A stretch of 64,000 nt of DNA from Bolinopsis microptera (GCF_026151205.1 NC_087077.1:13056983-13120982); one strand, 5' to 3'; positions 35,228 to 50,293 are shown, counted from the first letter of the stretch. Program-made: numbers and translations. Notes: generated by a model from the sequence alone, not told the origin.

Positions 35228-36177
35228 AGTAGTAGGGTAGTGGTTGTGGCAGATAACCTTGATAAATGGTAGTTCAGAGGTTAGTGGTGTAACATGATAA
35301 ATGTGTTCAGTGGTACGTGCGCATAACTCTGAATAAATGTTAGTTCAGGTGAAGTGTCGCATAAACTGATAAATTTAGTTCAGTGGGTAGTGGCGGCGTA
35401 ACTGATAAAATGTTAGTTCGCAGTGGTAGTGGCGCTTAACCTGATAAATGTTGGTTTGTTTCAGTGGTAGTGGCGCATAACCTGATAATGTTAGTTCAGT
35501 GGTTGTGGCGCGTAACCTGATAATGTTTAGTTCTGTGGTAGTGGCGCGTAACTGATTAAATGTTGTTCAGTGGTAGTGTGCGCATATACCTGAAATGTTA
35601 GTTCAGTGGTAGTGGCGCATTAACTGATAAAGGTTAGTTCATTGGTAGTTGGTTGCGTAACCTGATATAACTGTTAGTTCAGTGGTAGTGGAGATAACCT
35701 TGATAAATGTTAGTTCAGTGGTAGTGGCGCGTAACCTGATTAATGTTACGTTCAGTGGTGTGGCGCGGAACCTGATAAATGTTAGTTCAGTGGTAGTGGC
35801 GCATAACATGATAAAATGTTAGTTCCAGTGGTAGTGGCGCATAACTTGAATAGAATGTTAGTGCAGTGGTAGTGGCGATAACTGATAAATGTTTGTTCCA
35901 GTGTATTGGCCTGTGACGGCGTTACCTGATAATGGTAGTTCTCAGTGGGTAGTGGCGCATAACCTGATAAATGTTAGTTCGTCGGTAGTGGCGCATAACC
36001 TGATAAATGTTAGTTCAGTGGTAGTGGCGTGTAACATGATATATTGGTAGTAGTTCAGTGGTATTGGGCGTGTTGTAACAGATAAAATGTAGTTCAGTGG
36101 TAGTGGCGCCGTCACCTGATTAAATGTTAGTTCAGTGGTAGTGCGCATAACTGATAAAATGTTGTTCAGTGGATTAG
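35228..36177 (+). repeat. Minisatellite block 9
   Basis: The marker copy reads GGCCTGTGACGGCGTTACC near 35908-35926. On the minus strand, 35942-36148 keeps partial repeats of the residues TTELTFIRLCAT, the reverse 12-residue reading of the monomer. Confidence 0.9.
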
Positions 36178-38160
36178 TAGGACAACTCTCGACTTTTTCT
36201 ACCTGAAAAGGAGGAGAAAAAAGAAAAGATGTACAAATCTCAGCGAACTCCAGTGTGTTGAGATTGCCAGGCTGAAAGCTGAGGAATGTAGCATAAATAC
36301 CACTTCAGATGCTACAGTTAGACAACGAAATTTGCTGTTCAAGAGGGCAAAACAGATGCTTAGGCGTGACGTCTATCAAGCAGCAAGAGCACCTGCTGGA
36401 GGGGCGGTCCGGGAACTGGAGGAAGCAAAGTTGGCAGGCGCAGACATGCTATAGCTGGACCATGATCAACAAGATCACAGGTAATGCTCCATCATTAATG
36501 GCATAATCAAGGAAACTCGACCAACGGAAAGGGTTCAGAAATGGAGAAGGGACTATTTGTTTCTTTCTCGGCTCACCACCGCGGTTTAGAGAAGCGGAAG
36601 AGGGATATTGATTCAGTCCACCCCCTCGAATATCGGAACAGAAACCGTTTACGTTGGATGAGTACGGAAAGCAAATTCCGCATAAAGAAGGGAAGCATGG
36701 GGTGAACGACAACATAGCACCAGAAGTCTTAAAATCGATGCGACCTTGATCAAATTGTCTTAGACCTTCTGTAACAATGCTCTATTGAAAGGTGAGAAAC
36801 CTGACCAATGGTCAACTCCAACATCATACCAATTCCAAAGAAGGGGACCTTAGCGAAACCAAATGACTACGGAGGATAATGCTTTGGTCATCCCTAGGTG
36901 CCAAGTTCTCTAAACAAGTAGGTTTCTAAATACCGGTTGAAGTCAGAATTCGAGACAATTCTGCGTAGAAACCAGTATGGATTCAGACCAGGAGCGTCAA
37001 ACAACTAACAGATATTGGTACTGGACGTCTTATAGAGGGTTGTCAAGAGGTCGGAATAACTGCCAGACTGTTCTGACATTTATAGACTTTAAGAAGGGTT
37101 TCGACAGTGTACATCGTGGGAAATTGCTTAAGATTCTAGAAGCTTACGGCATTCCAGTCTAATATCGTGCAAGTTATACGGCTCATGTTCGAGAAGACAT
37201 TGGCCTAAAGTCCTAAACTCAGACGGAGGAGTGAAACTGATTTGTTCGATATACTTGCAGTGTGTGTTACAGGTGATACCTTTGCACCTTACCTATTTGA
37301 AATAGTAATCGAACTACTGTATGAGGCAAGCAATAGGCGATGATGCGAGGCGATTGGGACTCACTCGAAACGTAGAAAGCAGGAAGAGTGGGGCCCAAGA
37401 TTTCACGATGTGGACTTTGCAGAAGATATAGCATTATATCTGAGGGACATGACAAGGTAACGTGTACTGCTCGAGTAGTATCGGCGGCTGGCATAGCCGT
37501 GGACTACAACATAAATCGAAGGCAAGACAAGGTCATGACAACTGAATAGGAGGATCGATCTAGCGATACAAAAGTCGATCCGGGGAAGCCATACAAAATG
37601 TAGATGATTTCATCTATTAGGCTCATGGATTGAGAGCACAGTTAGGGGATAAGGGTTAGAAAGGGGAAAAGCGTGGGGTGCCCCTACTAGACTGAAGGAT
37701 ATCTGGCAATCCAAACTCTTCAAAGAGCCTAAAGATTTGATTGTTTAGCGGCTTGTGGATCAGTACTCTTACGGATCAGAAACCTGGACAATGACAAAGG
37801 ATCAGAGAAAAGTTTTGAGGGACATACACAAAGATGTTACGTTGCGTATGGTGCTGGGTTCTCATGGAAGGACATGGTCCAGCTATATAACTTTGTATGG
37901 TAGCCTCCCAAGGCTGTCAAACAAGTTACGAAGCTTAGGAGATTAAAAATGGGGGGACACTGCATCCGAATCTGTGTAATTGCCAGTGATTTAGTCTTAT
38001 ATCGGGAACTCTACGATCGGTAGAGCACAGCAAGGCCGACCAAGACAAAGACTTAGTCTATGTTACTGAAGGAAGTTGGGACAAACTCTAAAGAGGAATG
38101 CGAACCCTGATGCGGGGACAGGGACTATATGGAGTGGGTTTTCTGCGTAGATCGGACTTA
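36178..38160 (+). pseudogene. LINE reverse transcriptase body, unit 9 (frame-broken)
   Basis: This unit has the best-preserved motif A: 37070-37162 reads TFIDFKKGFDSVHRGKLLKI in frame, with the two aspartates expected around the first catalytic position, followed by LEAYGIPV. KKGF replaces the KKAF of other units by one base. YGSETWTMTK and NITLYGSLPRLSNKL-type residues occur at 37755-37946. The catalytic box reads FAED rather than FADD (37410-37432) through one substitution. The usual stop is lost to an inserted T (CGGACTTATGC) at the end. Confidence 0.87.
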
Positions 38161-38165
38161 TGCTC

Positions 38166-39134
38166 GACATATGTAAGTTAGTTATTGTGTAGTGGGCCAG
38201 ATAAACTGTTAAATGGTATGTTTCAGAGGTAGTGGCGCATACCTTGATAAATGGTAGTTCAGTGGTAGTGTCGCATAACTGATAAATGTTAGTTCAGTGG
38301 TAGTGTCGCATTAACCATGATAAATGTAGTCAGTGTAGTGGCGCGTGCAGCGTAACTGATAAATGTTTAGTTCAGTGGTAGTGGCGGCTTAAACCTGATA
38401 ATTGTTATGTTCAGTGTAGTTGGTACGTTAACCTGATAATATGGTTAGTTCAGGGGTAGTGGCGCGTAACCTGATAAACTGTTAGTTCAGTGGTCGTGGC
38501 GCGCTTAACCAACGATAATGTTAGTTCCAGTGGTAGTCGGCGATGAACTGATAGAAGGGTTAGTTCAGTGGTAGTGGCGCTATAACCTGATTATGTTAGT
38601 TCAGTGGTAGTGGTGCTTCGAAACTGATAAATGTTGTTCAGTGGTTAGTTGGCGCATACTGATAAAATGTTAGTCAGTGTAGTGTGGCGTAAACCTGATT
38701 AATTTAGTTCAGTGGTAGTGGGCGTAACCTGTTAATGTTAGTCAGTGGTAGTGGCGCATAACCTGATAAATGTTAGTTTCAGTGGTAGTGGGATAACTGA
38801 TAAATGTTAGTGTTCTGTGGTAGTTGGCGCATAACCTGTTAAATGTGTTTGTTCAGTGGTTAGTTGGACTTGTGGCGCGTAACTGATACTAATGGTAAGG
38901 CTCAGTTGGGTTGTGCGTTAATGATAAAAATGTTAGTTCAGTGGTAGTGGGCATACCTGATAAATGTTAGTTCAGTGTGTAGTGGCGATGTAACTGGATT
39001 AAATGGAGTTCTCAGTTGTGGTAGTGGAGTTGTCAACCTGTAAATGGTAGTTCAGTGGTTGTGGGCGCGTAACCTGTTAAATGTTAGTTCAGTGGTTGTG
39101 GCGCATAACTGATAAATGTTAGTTCAGTGGTAGT
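38166..39134 (+). repeat. Minisatellite block 10
   Basis: The marker copy is degraded to GGACTTGTGGCGCGT (about 38866-38880). The copies just after it (38885-38935) are among the most damaged in the array. Confidence 0.87.
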
Positions 39135-41112
39135 AGGACAACTTCTCGACTTTACTACTGAAAAGGAGTAAAAGAAAAGATGTAAAATCTCACGCGACTC
39201 CAAGTGTTGAGATGCCAGGCTGAAGCTGAGGAATTGTAGATAAATACCCACTAGTTGCTACAGAAGTACAACCGATTAGCTGTTCAGAGGGTCAAACAGA
39301 CGAAGCTAAGGCGATGCTTGTTCAAGCAGCCAAAGAGCCCCTGCTGGAGGGGCAGGTCCGGGAACTGGAGGAAGCAGTTGGCAGGGCAGACATGCTAAAA
39401 GCTGGAAATGAATCTACTAGATCACAGGTAAGGCTCCATCATATACTGCATAAATAACTGGAAATCACCAACGGAAAGGGTTCAGGAAATGGAAGGACTA
39501 TTTTGCTACTCTTCTCGGGCTCACCACCGGAGGTTAGAGAACGCGGAAAGAGGATATTGATTCCAGTCCACCCCACCTCTGAATATCGGACAGACGTTTT
39601 ACGTTGGATGAGTACGGAATGCAAGTCCGCATTAAGGAAGGGAAAGCATCTGGAGGTGATCACGACAAACGTAGCCCCAGAAGTCTTAAAACGATGCGAC
39701 CTTGATCAAATTGTCTTGAGCTTCTGTAACAATGCTCTATTGACAGGTGAGAAACCAGACCTATGGCACTGCCAACATTCTTACAATTCCAAAGAGGGCC
39801 GACCTTAGCGAAAACAAATGAAACTAAACGGGGAATAAGTTGTCATCATAGTTGCCAAGTCTCACTAAACAAGATGGTTCGGAACGGTTGAAGCGGAAAT
39901 CGAGACAATTTGCGTAGAAATACCAGAATGGATTCAGACCAGGAAGGTCAACAACTCAAACTGTATTGGTACTGAGGCGTCTCTATGAGGGTGTCAAGAG
40001 TCGGAAACTGCCAGCTGTTCTGACATTTAGATAGACGTTTAAGAAGGCATTCGACAGTGTACATCGTGGGAAGATGCTAAACAGATTTCTAGATGGCTTA
40101 CTGGCATTCCAGTCAAAATTCGGTGTGCAGGTTATACGGTCATGGTCGAGAAGACAATGGCCCAATAGTCCTAACTCCAGACGGGAGAAACTTGAATTGT
40201 TCGAAGATACTTGCAGGTGGTTAAGGGTGAACCTTAGCACTTACTCTTTGCATTAGTCATCGTCTACTGTTATGAGGCAAGCCATGGCGATGTTGCGGAG
40301 CGATTGACCACCCTCGAACGTAGATAAAATGTCTGAAGAGTGGGGCCCAGTTCATCACCGTTGTGGACTTTGCTGGATGATATAGCATTATATTGAGGAC
40401 ATGGAAGGCTAACGAGTTCCTGCTAGAGTGAATCGGCGGGCAGCAAGAGGTGTGGGACTACACATAAAACGAAGCAATGACCAAGGTCATGACACTGTAT
40501 AATTGGAGGATCGATCTAGCGGTCTAAATGGCGACGGGGATAAGCGCATAGGAATATGTAGATGATTTCATTCTACTTAGGCTCCTGGATGAGAGCACCA
40601 GATAGGGAGTTAAGGGTTGAAAGGGAAAAAGCGTTGGGGTGCCCTAATAGATGAATGGTTATCTGGAATCAAAATCTCAAGGCTCAAAAGATTAGATTGT
40701 TCATAGCGGCATGTGAAATCTGTAATGCGCTACGGTCAGAAACCTGGACATGACAATGTCAGGAATGTTTGGACGGGACATAACACAAAGTTGTTGAGTT
40801 TATGGTGACTGGGTATCTTCATGAAGGATCAAGGTCAGAATTTAACTGTTGTATGGTAGCTCCCAAGCTGTCAAACAAGTTTACGAAGCAGGAGATTGAA
40901 AAATGGCGGGACACTGCATCCGACATCCTGAGCTACTGCCAGTGATTTAGTCTTATGGGAACTACGCACGGTAGAGCACAGCATGGCCGACCAAGACAAA
41001 GTACTTGTCTATGGTATGTAAGGAAGTTGGGATCAAACTCTAAGGAGGAACTGGGAACCCTGATGCGGGACAGGTGTTATATGGTGGGGGTTTTCTGCGT
41101 TGATCGGACTAG
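39135..41112 (+). pseudogene. LINE reverse transcriptase body, unit 10 (frame-broken)
   Basis: The linker before the polymerase is clear at 39503-39808: APEVLKRCDLDQIVLSFCNN then ALLTGEKPD in frame. At the 3' end, 40955-41200 reads THGRAQHGRPRQS and SNSKEELGTLMRDR. Because one T is missing from ACTTAG, it then reads through the stop into the minisatellite as a run of valines and DNLINGSSEVVAH. This directly shows the amino-acid repeat the monomer would encode. The expected stop position is 41110-41112. Confidence 0.87.
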
Positions 41113-41116
41113 CTCC

Positions 41117-42075
41117 GACATAGTAGTAGTAGTGGTAGTGCAGACAGATAACCTGATAAATGGTAGTTCAGAGGTAGTGGCGCATACCTATAAATGGTAG
41201 GTTCACGTGGTAGTGACGATTACCTGATAATGTTAGTTCAGTGGTAGGTGCTTACACTGATATGTTAGATTCAGTGGTAGTGGCGCGTACGTAACCTGAT
41301 AACTGTTAGTTCAGGGTAGTGGCGCATAACCTGATAAATGATTTAGTTCAGTGGTAGTGGCGCAACCTGATAAATGTTAGTTCAGTGGTGTGGCGGACGT
41401 AAACTGATATTGTTAGATCAGGGTAGTGGGCGTAACCTGATAAATGTTTGTTCAGTGGTAGTGGCGCATAACCTGATAAATGTTGTTCAGTGGTAGTGGC
41501 GCATAAACTGATAATGTTAGTTCTGTGGTAGTGGTTGCGTTAACTGATAATGTTAGTTCAGTGGTAGCTGGGCATAACTGATAAATGTTAGTTCAGTGGT
41601 AGTGCGCGTAACCTGATTAATGATTTAGTTTCAGTGGTAGTGGCGCGTAACCTGATAAATGTTAGTTCAGTGTTAGTGGTCGCATAACCTGATAAAATGT
41701 TAGCTTCTGTTGGTAGTGGCGCATAACCTGAGAAAGGGTAGTTCAGTGGTAGTGCGGCGCATACCTGAGAAATGTTAGTTCAGTGGTAGTGGGGGGGGGG
41801 GGGGGGGGGGCCTGTCGGCGCGTAACCTGATGAAGATATGGTTGGTTCAGTGGTAGTGCGCTTTAACTGATAAATTGTGTAGTTCTGTGGTAGTGGGCAT
41901 AAACTGATAAAATAGTTAGTTCTGTGGTAGTGGCGTGGAACCTGAATAACTTGGTAGTTCAGTGGTAGTGGCGTGTAACCTGATAAATGGTGTTCAGTGG
42001 TAGTGGCGGTAACAGTATATTGTTAGTCCGTGGTAGTGTGCTGCATAACTGATTAAATGTTAGTTTCAGTGGTTA
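41117..42075 (+). repeat. Minisatellite block 11 with a poly-G burst
   Basis: The marker copy carries a run of 20 G (41791-41810) where two are expected, followed by CCTGTCGGCGCG. Copy number around it is otherwise preserved. Confidence 0.88.
41791..41810. other. Homopolymer G burst in the marker monomer
   Basis: Twenty G replace two G immediately before the CCTGT insertion that distinguishes the marker copy. Only one unit shows it, so an artefact is likelier than a real G-tract. Confidence 0.75.
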
Positions 42076-44058
42076 GGTAGGACGAACTTCTCGACTCTTT
42101 TTCATTAACCTGGAATAGGAGGAAAAAAGAAAGATGTAAAATTCTCAGCGATCCAAGGTGTTGAGATTGCCGAGGTGATAGATGAGGAATGTAGCTAAGA
42201 ATACCACTCAGTGCTACGAAAGACTCAACGAAAGTGTTCTAGAGGGCAAAAGAAGCTAGGCGTTGCTTATCAAGAGCATAGAGCACTGCTGGAGGGGCAG
42301 GTCGGGAACTGGAGGGAAGCAAGTTGGCAGGGCACCAGACATGCTAACAGCTGGACATGATCACAAGGATCACAGGTAAAGCTCGATCATTTTATGCAAA
42401 ATCAAGGGAAAATCCCAAACGGAATGGGTTCAGAAATGGAAAGGATATTTTGCTACTCTTCTCGGCCACAACGACGGTAGAGAACGCGGCAAGAAGAGGA
42501 TATTGATCCAGTCCAACCACCTTGAATAATCGGAACAGAACAGTTTAGTTGGATGAGTACAGGAAAGCAAGAAGTCCAGATAAAGGAAGGGAAAGCATGG
42601 GGTTGACGACTACATAGCCAGAAGTCTTAGAATAACGATGCGACCTTGATCATATTGTCTTAGACTTCTGTAACATGCTCTATTGATAAGGTGTGAGAAA
42701 CGCAGTCCAATGGTCAACTGCCATACATCATACCAATTCCAAACGAAGGGCGTCCTTAGCGAACCAATGAACTACGGGGAATAAGTTGTCATCCCTAGTT
42801 GCCAAGTCTCTGAACAGGGATGGGTCTAAAACCGGTTGAAGCCAGAAATCGAGGACCAATTCTGCGTAGAAACCAGAATGGATTCAGACCAGGAAGGTCA
42901 ACAACTCAAACAGATATTGTACTGAGACGTCTTATGAGGGGTCAAGTACGGAAAACTGCAGTGTTTGACCATATATGACTTTAAGAGGCTTTCGAAGTGT
43001 ACCATCGTGGAAAAGCTAACGATTCTAGAAGTTACGGCATTCCAGTCAAAATCGTGCAGTTATACGGTCTCATGTACGAGAAGACAATGGCCAAAAAGTC
43101 CTAACGCCAGACGGTGAAACTGAATTGTTCGAATATATCTTGCAGGTGCTGTTAAGGGTGATACTTAGCTACTACCTTTACCTTTCTTTGCAATTGTCAT
43201 CGACTTCGTATTGTGGCAAAGCCATAGGCGAATTGATGCGAGCGACTTGGACTCACCCTCGAACGTAGAAAAAGCAGAAGGTGGGGCCAAGTAGTTTCAT
43301 CACCGATGTGGACTTTGCAGATGATATAGCATTATATCTGAGGACAGGGGGACAAGGCTAACGGGGTGGGGAGTTCCTGCTCAGAGTAGAATCGGCGGCA
43401 GCAAGCGTGGGACTACACATAAAACGAAGGCAAGACCAAGGTCCTGACATGAAATATGGAGGATCGATCTGCGTCCTACAAGTCGATCCGGGGTAAGCCA
43501 TAGTAATGTAGATGATTTCATCTATTAGGGCTCCGGAATTGAGAAGACATGATAGGGAGATAAGGGTTAGAAAGGGAGAAAAGGTGGGTGTGCCTCATAG
43601 ACTGATGGATATCTGGAAATCCAAACTCTAAGAGCCTAAAGATTAGATTGTCATAGCGGCTTAGTGAATCAGTATGCTTACGGATCAGAAAACCTGGACA
43701 TGACAAAGGTCACATGAAGAAAAAGTTTGGAGGGACATACATACAAAGATGTTGCGTATGCGTGTTGGGTATTCATGGAAGGACAATGGTTCCAGCAATA
43801 TAAATCTTGTATGGTGACCCGTCCCAGGCTGTCAACAAGTTACGAGCAGGAGATTAAAAATGGGGGACACTGCATCCGACCTCTGAGTACTTGCCGTGAT
43901 TTAGTTTATGGGAACCTACGCGTAGAGCAAGCAGGCCGACAAGACCAAGCTACTTGTCTATGTTATGAAGGATGTTGGGACAAACTCTAAAGTGGAACTG
44001 CGAACCCTGATGCGGGACAGGGATATCATGGAGGGGGTTTTCTGCGTTAGATCGGACT
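42076..44058 (+). pseudogene. LINE reverse transcriptase body, unit 11 (frame-broken)
   Basis: The catalytic FADD DNA is intact (43308-43330, GTGGACTTTGCAGATGATAT). The RT-2 segment at 42865-42925 (AATGGATTCAGACCAGGAAG) is also intact at DNA level and encodes NGFRPGR. Motif A near 42970 has lost several single bases. Two extra G-rich inserts (GGGG near 43350 and GGGGTGGGG near 43373) interrupt the DKANEFLL segment. The terminal hairpin reads CGGACTTGCTTCGAC, with the stop lost. Confidence 0.85.
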
Positions 44059-44065
44059 TGCTTCG

Positions 44066-45027
44066 ACCATGGTAGTCAGTTGTGGTAGTGGCAGATAAAC
44101 TGATAAATGGTAGTCAGAGGTAGTGGTCGCCATAACTTGATAAATGGTAGTTCTCAGTGGTGTGACGCTATAACTCTGGACATGATAATGTTAGCTTCCA
44201 GTAGAAGTGGTAGTGTTGGCATAACCTGATAAAATGTTAGTTCAGTGGTCTGTGGCGGCCGTAACCCTGATAATGTTAGTTCAGTGGTAGTGGACGCTCT
44301 AACTGATAAATGTTAGTTCGTGGTGTGGCGCATCAAACTGATAAATGTTCGTTCAGTGGTAGTGGCGGTAACCTGTAAATGTATGTTCAGTGGTAGTGGC
44401 GCGTAACCTGATAAATGTTAGTTCAGTGGTTGTGGCGCAGACCTGTAAATGTCTAGTTCAGTGGTTAGTGGCGCATAACTGATCAATGTTAGTTCAGTGG
44501 TAGTGGTGCGTAACCTGATAAATGTAAGTTCAGTGGTAGTTGCGCATAACCTGATAAATGTTTGTTCAGTGGTAGTGGCGCGTTAACCTGTTTAATGTTA
44601 GTTCAGTGTTAGTGCGCGTAACCTGATAAATAGTTAGTGCAGGGGTGAGTGGGCATATACCTGATAAATGTTAGTTCTGTTGTAGTGGCGAAAAACTGCA
44701 TAAATGTTAGTGCAGTGGTAGTGGCGCATAACTGATAATGTTAGTTCCAGTGTAGTGGCCTGTGGCGCGTAACCTGATAATGGTAGTTCAGTGGTTGGTG
44801 GCGCATAACCTGATAAATGTTTAGTTCGTGGTACGTGGCCCGCTAAGCTGATAAATCGGTAGTTCGCAGTGGGTAGTGGCGTTGTAACTGGATATAATGT
44901 AGTCCAGTGGTAGTGGCGTGTAACCTGATAAATGGTAGTTCAGTGGTAGTGGCGCGCCCGGTAACCTGATAAAATGTTAGTTCAGTGGTAGTGGCGCATA
45001 ACCTGATAATTGTTAGTTCATGTGGTT
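44066..45027 (+). repeat. Minisatellite block 12
   Basis: The marker copy GGCCTGTGGCGCGTAACCTG lies at 44757-44776. Copy 4 near 44190-44215 has an extra AGTAGA insertion. Confidence 0.9.
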
Positions 45028-47021
45028 ATAGGACAAACTTCTCGACTTTTACCTACCTGAAAAGGAGGAAAAGAAAAAGTTGGTAAAATCTCAGCGAACT
45101 CAAACAGTGTTTGAGATTGCAGGTTGAAGCTGAGGGAATGTAGCTTTAATATACCACTCAGATGCTACTGAAGACAACAGAATAGTGTTTCAGGAGGGAC
45201 AAACAAGAAAAGCTAGGCGTTGCTTATCAATCAGCCAAAGAGACGGCTGGAGGGGCAGGTCCGGGGAACTGGAGGAAGCAGTTGGCAGGCAGACTTGCTA
45301 AAAAGCTGGACCAATGATCAACAAAGATACAGGTATAAAGCATCCATCATATACTGGCAACATCAGGGAAATCACACAACTCGGAAAGTCAGAAATGGAA
45401 GGACTATTTTGCTACTTTCCGGCTTCACAACCGACGTATGAGAACGCTCGGTAAGAGGATATGATCAGTCCCCACCTTGAATATCGGAACTGAAGTTTAC
45501 GTTGGATGAGTACAGGAAAGCAAAGTCAGCATAAGGAGGGAAGCATGGGTGACGACTAAACATAGCCCAGAAGTCTTAATAACGATGCGGACCTTGATCA
45601 AATTGTCTTAGACTTCTTAACACAATTGCCTATTGAAAAGGTGGAGGAAATCCAGGACCAATGGTCAAACCTTTGGGCAAACATTCATTACTCCTCAATT
45701 CCCAAAGAGGGCGACTTAGCGAAACAATGAACTATCGGGGAAATAGAATTAGCTTGTCATCCTTAGTTGCCAAGTCTATAAACAAAGATGGTTTCTTAAA
45801 CGGTTGAAGCACGAAATCGAGACGTTATGATGTTCTGCGTAGAAACAGATATGGTTTCAGACAGGAGGTCAACAACTCAACAGATATTGGTTTGAGGGAC
45901 GTCTTATAGAGGGTGTCAAGAGTCTGGAAAACTGCAGCTGAATGTTCACTGACATTTTATAGACTTTAAGAAGGCTTTTCGACAGTGTACATCGTGGGAA
46001 AATGCTCAAAAGATTTCTAGAGCTTACGGCATTCAGTCAAATCGTGCAGCTTATACGATCTAATTTACGACGAAGGACAATGGCCAAAGTCCTAACTCCA
46101 GACGGAGAAAACTTGAAATGTTCGAGAACTTGAGGGTGTGTTACAGGGTGATACCTTAGCACATTACTTTTGCAATAGTCATTCGACTACTGTATGAGGA
46201 AGCATAGGCGATGATGGGAGCGATTGACTACCCTCGACGTAGAAAAAGCAGAAGAGTGGGGCAAGATCATCACGATGTGTCTTTGAAGACTGATATAAGC
46301 ACTTATATCTGAGGACATGGACAAGGCTAACGAGATTCTGCTAGAGTAGAATCGGCGGCAGCAAGCGTTGGGACTAACATAAACGAAGGGCTCAAGACCA
46401 AGGTATGACACTGAATATGGAGGCTCGATCTAGCAGTCTACAAAGTCGTATCGGGGAAGCCATTAGAAAATGTAGATGATTGCATTCTATTAGGCTCAGG
46501 ATTGAGAGCACAGATAGGGAGATAAGGTTAGAAGGGAAAAGCGTGGGGTGCCTACATTAGATGAGGATATCTGGAAATCAATCTCAAAGTGCGCTAAAGA
46601 TTAGATTGTTCATAGCGGCTGTGAATCAAGTATGCTCTACGGATCAGGAAACTGAGGACACTGACATCGGCTCAAGAGAAAAGTTTGGATCGGGACTTAC
46701 ACAAGATGTTGGTATGGTGTGGGTATCTATGGAAGGGACAAGGTCAGCAATATAACTTTGTATGGTAGCTCCCAAGGCTGTCAAACAAGTTACGAAGCTA
46801 GGAGATTAAAAATGGCGGGCCACTGATCGGACATCCTTGAGTACTTGCCAGTGATTTAGTTTATGGGAACTAACGACGGTAGGACAGCATGGCCGACCAA
46901 GACAAAGATACTTTCTATGTTACATGAAGGAAGTTGGACAAAACTCTAAAGAGGAATGGGAAAAACCCTTGATGCGGGCAGGGATATATGGCGGGGGTTT
47001 TTCTGGCGTATAGATCGGACT
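45028..47021 (+). pseudogene. LINE reverse transcriptase body, unit 12 (frame-broken)
   Basis: The linker frame 45220-45441 shows RRLEGQVRGTGGSSW and LLKSWTN. Motif A DNA (45948-46000) is complete except for two one-base homopolymer gains. The catalytic box is badly damaged (GTGTCTTTGAAGACTGATAT, about 46276). Extra bases near 45660-45690 (CCTTTGGGC) are unique to this unit. The terminal stop reads TTTGC instead of TTAGC. Confidence 0.84.
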
Positions 47022-47031
47022 TTGCTCGACT

Positions 47032-48277
<1,246 letters not shown>

Positions 48278-50284
48278 GTAGGGACAACTTATCGACTTTT
48301 ACTACCTGAAAGGAGAAAAGAAAAGATGTAAAATCTCAGCGACTCCAAGTGTTGAGATTGCCAGGCTGAGCTGAGGGATGTGTAGCATAAAATACCACTC
48401 AGATTGCTACAGAGACAACCGAATAGGGCTGTTCAAGAGGGCAAACAGAGCTAGGCGAATGTTTATCAAGCAGCCAAGAGCACCTGCTGGTGGGGCAGGT
48501 CGGAATATGAGGAAGCAAGTTGGCAGAGGCAGACATGCTTAAAAGCTGGCCCATGACAACCAAGATCACAGGTAAAGCTCCATATTACTGGCAAAATCAA
48601 GGGAACTCACCAACGGAAGGGTTCAGAAATGGAAGGACTATTTTGTACTCTTGTGGGCTTCACCACCGCCGTAGAGAAGCGGAAGAGGATTATTGATCAT
48701 GTCCACCCACGCTCTGAATATCGGAAAGAACCGATTTACGTTGGATGTGTACAGGAAAGCAAAGTCCAGCTTAAAGGAGGGAAAGCAGGGGGTGACGACA
48801 ACATTGCCCAGATGTCTTTATATAAAACGATGCGACACTTGATCAAATTGTCTTAGATCTTCTGTAACAATGCTCTATTGAAAGGTGAAAGAACCAGAAG
48901 CGACCAATGGTCAACTGCCAACATCATACCAATTCCAAGAGGGCGGACCTTGCGAACGACCAATGCAACTATCGGGGAATAAGCTGTCATCCTGAGTGCC
49001 AAGTTCTAATCAAGATGGTTACTAAACCGTTTGAAGCTCCAGAAATCGAGGACAATTCTGCGTAGAAACCAGAATGGATTACAGACACTGGAAGGTCAAC
49101 AACTCAAACAGTTATTGGTACTGTGACGTCTTATAGTAGGGTTGTTCATCAGGAGTCGGTAAAACTGCCAGCTGTTCTGAATTTATTGACTATATGAAGG
49201 CTTTCGGACTTGGCAGTGGTTACTTCGTGGGGGAAAATATTGCTATAAGATTCTAGATGGCATTACAGGCATTCAGGTCAAAATCGATGCAGATTATACG
49301 GGTCATGTACGAGAAGACAAGTGGCCAAAAGCTCCTATACTCCGGACAGGTGAAACATGAATTGTTCGAGATACTTGCAGGTGAGTTACAGGGTGATACC
49401 TTAGCACCTTACCTCTTGCTATTGTCATCGAATACTGTATGAGGCAAGCCATAGGCGATGATGCGGTGCGACTTGGACTCCCTCGAAGTAGAAAAGCATG
49501 GAGAGTGGGCCATGATCATCACCGTTGTGGACTTTGCAGATGGATCTAGCACTTCATATCTGAGGCATGGAAAGGCTAAACCGAGTTCCTGCTCCGAGTA
49601 GGAATCGGCGGCATGCAAGCGTGGGACTACACATAAAACGTAGCAAGACCAAGGGTCATGACTCTGATATGGAGGATCGATCTAGGAACCTACAAGTCGA
49701 TCCGGGGAAGCCGTAGAAAATGTAGATGATTTCATCACTTAGGCTCCTGGATTGAGGCAGATAGGGAGATAAGGGTTAGAAAGGGAAAGGCGATAGGGGT
49801 GCCCTACATATGATGAAGGATATCTGGAAATCCAGACTCTTCAAAGAGCCTAAGATAGATTGTTCATAGCGGCTTTGTGAATCAGTACTGCTTACGGATC
49901 AGTAACCTGGACACTGACAAAGCTCAAGATGAAAAGTTTGGCGGGACATACACAAAGATGTTGGTATGGTGCTCGGGTATCTCATGGAAGGACAAGGTCA
50001 TGCAATATAACTTTGTATGGTAGCCTCCAGGCTGTCAAACAAGTTACGAAAGAGGAGATTTAAATAATGGCGGGAACTGCAGTCCGGACCTCCATGTGCT
50101 ACTTGCCAGTGAATTAGTCTTATGGGAACCTACGCACGGTAGTGCACAGCAAGGACCGACAGACAAAGACTACTTGTCTTATTGATACTGAAGGAAGTTG
50201 GGACATACTCTAAAGAGGAACTGCTGAACCCTGATGGGGACAGGGATATATGGATGGGGGTTTTCTGGCGTCGATCGGACTTAA
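48278..50284 (+). pseudogene. LINE reverse transcriptase body, unit 13 (frame-broken)
   Basis: Motif B is in frame: 49345-49425 reads HELFEILAGELQGDTLAPYL, where GELQ replaces the majority GVLQ by one base. YEKT precedes it. Motif A (about 49177-49230) carries several extra bases (CTTGGCAGTGG). The FADD box reads FADGS from an inserted G (GCAGATGGATCTAGC, about 49535). The stop hairpin reads CGGACTTAAGCTCG. Confidence 0.86.
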
Positions 50285-50293
50285 GCTCGACAT

